From Asaia bogorensis (GTDB lineage Bacteria; Pseudomonadota; Alphaproteobacteria; Acetobacterales; Acetobacteraceae), in NCBI GenBank assembly GCA_945871455.1, contig CAMBXJ010000111.1, positions 1 through 9,956 of the forward strand: DNA of 9,956 nt, read 5' to 3'. Within the stretch, counting starts at the first letter, position 1, and every line of letters starts with the position of its first letter. The notes below the pieces were generated by a model that searched no databases, was not told the origin of the DNA, and saw nothing but the letters and a program-made list of their open reading frames with translations. A program made the position numbers and the translations under genes. Below are positions 6,864 to 9,956 of the stretch, in pieces.

Positions 6864-7705
6864 AATCCGCGCTCTACATGGGCACGGTGATGCACCGGCG
6901 GTTCCGGCCGCGCCAGCATCACATGCGCTATAGCCTGTGCTGGACGCTGTTCGACCTCGATGAGATGGACTCGCTGCCGAGCCGCCTGCTGTCGCATAAT
7001 CGGGCCAATCTGGTCAGCTTCCGGGACCGGGATCATCTGGACGGGTCCGACACGCCGCCGCGACGTCAGATAGAGGCGCATCTGCGTGCGGCGGGACTGG
7101 CCCCGGATGGTGGGCCGATCCGGGTGCTGTGCATGCCTCGGGTGCTGGGCCATGTGTTCAATCCGATCAGCGTGTGGTTCTGCCACCGCCGCGATGAGTC
7201 TCTGGCGGCGATCCTCTATGAGGTGAACAACACGTTCGGCCAGCGGCACTGCTACCTGATCCCGGTCGATCGGCGCACCGTCGAAGCCGAAGCAAACGAC
7301 GACGAAGCGACCGGCGACGAAGCGACCGGCGGCGAAGCGACAGGCGATCGGCACGGCCCGGTCATTCGGCAACGCTGCGAGAAGCAGTTCTACGTGTCCC
7401 CGTTCATGGACATGGATATGACCTATGATTTCCGTGTCGTCCCACCCCGGGCCATGACGTCGGTCGTGGTCGACGGGTCCGATGCCGACGGCAGGATAAT
7501 CACTGCCTCTTTCACCGGCCGGCGCCAGGACCTGACCGACGCCAGCCTGCTGGGCGTCGTGCTCCGGTTCGCGATGTTGACGGCAAAGGTCGTCGCGGTC
7601 ATTCATTGGGAAGCCGCTCGGCTTTGGCTGAAGGGGGTTCGCCTTCAGCCACGACCGCCGCCGCCCGACCGACCTGTCACCATCGTTCCGCTGAGCAAGA
7701 GCTGA
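6860..7705 (+). CDS. DUF1365 family protein
   Basis: The 281-residue product carries all the DUF1365 signatures I know: MHRRFRPRQHHMRY (11-24), GHVFNPISVWFC (97-108), YEVNNTFGQRHCY (120-132), KQFYVSPFMDMD (175-186) and the amphipathic segment VVAVIHWEAARLWLKG (244-259). No catalytic mechanism is established for this family to my knowledge. It is nearly always beside a COG2907 oxidoreductase and a CFA-like methyltransferase, and a homologue is implicated in ChrR turnover and fatty-acid modification in R. sphaeroides. The ATG overlaps the oxidoreductase stop (ATGA at 6860-6863). A Glu/Asp/Thr/Gly-rich insert at about 142-166 contains three pentapeptide repeats and interrupts the conserved core between YEVNNTFG and KQFYVSPF. 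A longer reading frame begins further upstream inside the oxidoreductase gene and is not the real start. Confidence 0.92.
   Translation: MKSALYMGTVMHRRFRPRQHHMRYSLCWTLFDLDEMDSLPSRLLSHNRANLVSFRDRDHLDGSDTPPRRQIEAHLRAAGLAPDGGPIRVLCMPRVLGHVFNPISVWFCHRRDESLAAILYEVNNTFGQRHCYLIPVDRRTVEAEANDDEATGDEATGGEATGDRHGPVIRQRCEKQFYVSPFMDMDMTYDFRVVPPRAMTSVVVDGSDADGRIITASFTGRRQDLTDASLLGVVLRFAMLTAKVVAVIHWEAARLWLKGVRLQPRPPPPDRPVTIVPLSKS
7301..7345 (+). repeat. Three tandem 15-bp repeats inside the DUF1365 gene
   Basis: Two identical units, GACGAAGCGACCGGC at 7301-7315 and 7316-7330, are followed by a copy with two changes at 7331-7345. They are in frame and encode DEATG, DEATG and GEATG (residues 148-162). Length change by one unit would keep the frame. 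Confidence 0.9.
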
Positions 7706-7708
7706 CCC

Positions 7709-8956
7709 ATGGCTGAACTTTCGTTCGATCGCTCGACCGCCACCGTCGACCATGCCGCCGACGCCGGCTGGCTCGCCCGTCGCCTCGCCCGCGCCTTGCT
7801 GTCATGCGTCGCGATCGGCCGCCTGACCATCGTCACCCCATCCGGCGTCCGGCTGTCGCATCGCATGACCACGCCCGGCCCCGACGCGGTGCTTGTCCTG
7901 CATCGCTGGCGCACGTTGCGACGGCTGTTGATCCAGGGCGACGTCAGCTTCGCAGAAGCCAGCATGGATGGCGACTGGAGCAGTCCGGATCTGCCGACCC
8001 TGATAGAACTGGCCGCGCGCAACGCCACCACGCTCTATCAGGCGATCGACGGCCATTGGGCGTCGCGCCTGCTGAACCGCGCGCGCCATCGGCTGCGTGC
8101 CAACACCAGGCGCGGCAGTCGTCGCAACATCGTGCACCACTATGACCTGGGCAACGATTTCTACACCGCCTGGCTGGATCGCGGCATGAGCTACTCGTCC
8201 GCGCTATACGCGGCCGGGCACGAAAGTCTGGAGGACGCGCAAACCGCCAAACAGGATCGCGCCATCGCGTTGATGGCGTTGCGGGGCGGGGAGCGTGTGC
8301 TGGAAATCGGCTGCGGCTGGGGCGGCCTGGCCGAACGCATGATCCAGTCCGGCGGCTGCCATGTCACCGGCCTGACCTTGTCTCCGGCGCAACTGGACCA
8401 TGCCACGCATCGGCTGGCCCAGGCGGGCCTGGCGGATCGTGCCAATCTGGTGCTGCGGGATTATCGCGACGAAGCCGGGCAGTTCGACCGGATCGTTTCG
8501 ATCGAGATGCTGGAAGCCGTCGGGGAAACCTACTGGCCGGCCTACTTCACCGCTCTGCACGATCGTCTGCAACCAGGCGGGATAGCCGTGATCCAGGCGA
8601 TCACCATCGCCGATGACCGCTTCGAAGATTATCGCCGCTGCACCGATTTCATCCAGCGCTACATTTTCCCGGGCGGCATGCTTCCCACCGCGACAGAACT
8701 ACGACGCCAGACCGAACGCGCCGGCCTGGTCCTGCGCTCCGCCGAAACCTTCGCCGACAGCTACGCGCGGACCCTGGCCGAATGGCGCACCCGGTTCCAG
8801 GCAGCCTGGCCGGCGATCGAACGCCAGGGCTTCGACGAACGATTTCGCCGCATGTGGGACTACTACCTCGCCTATTGCGAGGGCGGATTCCGCGCCGGGA
8901 CCATCGATGTCGGGCTCTATGTGCTGGCCCGCCCCTCTCCGGTTCAACCGTCATGA
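7709..8956 (+). CDS. SAM-dependent methyltransferase, cyclopropane-fatty-acid-synthase family
   Basis: The 415-residue product resembles full-length CFA synthases, with an N-terminal lipid-interaction domain (about 1-130) and a C-terminal catalytic domain. Motifs include VHHYDLGNDFY (142-152), VLEIGCGWGG (197-206, SAM binding), LSPAQLDHA (224-232), SIEMLEAVG (264-272) and CTDFIQRYIFPGGMLP (311-326). Aligning from memory to E. coli Cfa, the acid E239 is kept (E269) and Y317 probably corresponds to Y352, but C139 is serine (S163) and H266 is glutamine (Q296). Those two residues help bind the bicarbonate base, so the product may be a methylated chain rather than a cyclopropane, as for the UfaM class. 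The start is 3 nt after the DUF1365 stop. It acts at the inner membrane face on phospholipid acyl chains. Confidence 0.92.
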   Translation: MAELSFDRSTATVDHAADAGWLARRLARALLSCVAIGRLTIVTPSGVRLSHRMTTPGPDAVLVLHRWRTLRRLLIQGDVSFAEASMDGDWSSPDLPTLIELAARNATTLYQAIDGHWASRLLNRARHRLRANTRRGSRRNIVHHYDLGNDFYTAWLDRGMSYSSALYAAGHESLEDAQTAKQDRAIALMALRGGERVLEIGCGWGGLAERMIQSGGCHVTGLTLSPAQLDHATHRLAQAGLADRANLVLRDYRDEAGQFDRIVSIEMLEAVGETYWPAYFTALHDRLQPGGIAVIQAITIADDRFEDYRRCTDFIQRYIFPGGMLPTATELRRQTERAGLVLRSAETFADSYARTLAEWRTRFQAAWPAIERQGFDERFRRMWDYYLAYCEGGFRAGTIDVGLYVLARPSPVQPS

Positions 8957-9600
8957 TCGGGCGCCGCTCGCTGCTGGCCGGCGCCGCGGGACTGCTGGCG
9001 ATTCCGGCTGCCAATGCCCTTCCGGTCCCCGCCACCAACCGCCTGGAATTCCGCATTCTGCGCAAGGGTAGCCAGATCGGCACCCATTTCCTGCGCTTTT
9101 CCCGCAACGGCGATGACCTGACCGTGGAGGTGGCTGCCGATATCGTCATCGGCCTGGGTCCGATCGCCTTCTTCCGCTATCGCCATCGCGCCACCGAACG
9201 CTGGCGGAATGACCAGGTCGTATCCGTGGATGCGGAAACCGACGACGATGGCACCAGGGAGCGAATGACCGCGCGCCGGGATGGCATGTCGCTGGTGGTC
9301 GAGGGCACCAAAGCCCCGCGCTACGTGGCGCCACCCAGCGCGATGCCGGCCACCCATTGGAACCGGCGCATGTTGGATGGGCCGCTGATCAACACGCAGA
9401 ATGGCCAGTTGATGCGCCCCACCGTCAGGCTGCTGGGCCCCGGGCCGGTGCCGACCGCCGACGGCGGCACCCTGCGCGCCGATCACGTGACCTTGCGGGG
9501 CGATGCCGACCTGGACACGTGGTACGACTCCACGCCGGCCTGGGTTGGCCTGCGCTTCACCGCCAAGGACGGATCCGTGGTCGAGTATCGGCGGGGCTGA
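8953..9600 (+). CDS. DUF6134 family exported protein with Tat-like signal peptide
   Basis: The 215-residue product starts at an ATG overlapping the methyltransferase stop (ATGA, 8953-8956). Its N-terminus, with the twin arginine at R4-R5 followed by S-L-L and a hydrophobic run, resembles a Tat signal; a likely cleavage site is after A-N-A at residue 22. The mature part matches my memory of DUF6134: FRILRKGSQIGTH (33-45), FFRYRHRATERW (73-84), ATHWNRRMLDGPLINTQNG (133-151) and DTWYDSTPAWVGLRF (188-202), predicted mostly beta. These resemble DUF3108-type periplasmic barrel proteins, and a lipid-binding or lipid-transfer role would fit the operon, but no function is established. An upstream in-frame start lies inside the methyltransferase gene and would lose the signal peptide. 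Confidence 0.82.
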   Translation: MIGRRSLLAGAAGLLAIPAANALPVPATNRLEFRILRKGSQIGTHFLRFSRNGDDLTVEVAADIVIGLGPIAFFRYRHRATERWRNDQVVSVDAETDDDGTRERMTARRDGMSLVVEGTKAPRYVAPPSAMPATHWNRRMLDGPLINTQNGQLMRPTVRLLGPGPVPTADGGTLRADHVTLRGDADLDTWYDSTPAWVGLRFTAKDGSVVEYRRG

Positions 9601-9660
9601 TCCGGGCCATCCGTGAACCCGTGCCAATCGGCGATCAGGCCGGCTTGAATTGGACACTTT

Positions 9661-9956
9661 TCAGGTGGACGGGCGCGTGTCCGACGACCAGGCAATGACC
9701 GTGACCTCCGGCCATATCGCCCCCGCCCGCATCGCCTTGGCCATATGCGATGCGGCATTGTCGAGTGCGCGATTGGGCCGGATCACCATGCCAAACAGGT
9801 CGTCGAGACCGAATGGCGCCACAACGTCCAGCCGCCCGGCCTCGTCCAGCCGGACCCCAACCGCATGCACGACCGAGGCGTAGCGCCGCAACGCTTCATC
9901 CGCGGAGGACAACGGGCTGTACGGCAGCCCGAACCGAGCCTCGAACCAAAGATGCA
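9661..9956 (-). CDS. Nucleotidyltransferase family protein, PF06042 type (partial, C-terminal part)
   Basis: The frame is open to the right edge of the window, so only the last 97 residues are visible, ending with the stop at 9661-9663. They contain HLWFEARFGLPYSPL, VGVRLDEAGRLDVVAPFGL, DLFGMVIRPN and a WPEVTVIAW ending, the characteristic C-terminal order of the PF06042 nucleotidyltransferase-like family. The catalytic nucleotidyltransferase acids are in the missing N-terminal half. A TTG at 9910-9912 could pose as a start, but the family motif continues upstream of it, so the gene is truncated by the window, not short. It converges on the DUF6134 gene with a 60-bp gap showing no clear terminator, and looks unrelated to the lipid locus. 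Confidence 0.85.
   Translation of the reverse strand, partial: HLWFEARFGLPYSPLSSADEALRRYASVVHAVGVRLDEAGRLDVVAPFGLDDLFGMVIRPNRALDNAASHMAKAMRAGAIWPEVTVIAWSSDTRPST

Noticed and set aside
6710..7753. 347-codon open frame on the minus strand
   Set aside because: Opposite the DUF1365 gene, which carries all its family motifs; the shadow protein has none.
9601..9660. Possible bidirectional terminator between the two convergent genes
   Set aside because: I found only a 5-bp CCAAT/ATTGG pairing with a long loop and a short TTTT, not a convincing stem-loop plus T-tract.

Overview
The window is GC-rich, tightly packed and strongly codon-biased. It reads like an alphaproteobacterial chromosome; the style suggests Rhodospirillales or Acetobacteraceae, but I cannot fix the genus. 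There are no mobile elements, RNA genes or CRISPR arrays. Ten genes are complete and two are cut by the window edges.

The core is a divergent gene pair of operons around an intergenic control region (about 4957-5426). Leftward runs an apparent six-gene operon: ECF sigma factor (RpoE type, ECF11-like), its zinc anti-sigma factor ChrR, an alpha/beta-hydrolase lipoprotein, a DUF1295 membrane enzyme, a SAM-dependent methyltransferase of the coclaurine N-methyltransferase-like branch of the cyclopropane-fatty-acid-synthase (CFA) superfamily, and an unrecognised six-helix membrane protein. Rightward runs a four-gene operon with stop/start overlaps: a COG2907-type FAD oxidoreductase, a DUF1365 protein, a second CFA-superfamily methyltransferase, and a DUF6134 protein with a Tat-like signal peptide. 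Each arm begins with a matching promoter of the form TGATCC-N18-TA(A/G)CA, close to the known RpoE/ChrR consensus, so both arms look like direct targets of the sigma factor encoded here.

RpoE-ChrR is the singlet-oxygen response switch of Rhodobacter sphaeroides. The rightward genes resemble the phospholipid acyl-chain modification module linked to that regulon, in which unsaturated chains are methylated, further desaturated and oxidised to furan fatty acids. The second methyltransferase and DUF1295 enzyme in the leftward arm would allow a further methylation, as reported for dimethyl furan fatty acids. My reading is a self-contained singlet-oxygen-induced membrane-lipid remodelling locus with an added lipoprotein esterase and an orphan membrane protein. 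The lipid product is inference.

The flanks are unrelated partial genes: on the left the C-terminus of a glutathionyl-hydroquinone reductase-like GST (rightward), and on the right the C-terminal half of a PF06042-type nucleotidyltransferase (leftward). Both converge on the locus, which marks its boundaries.
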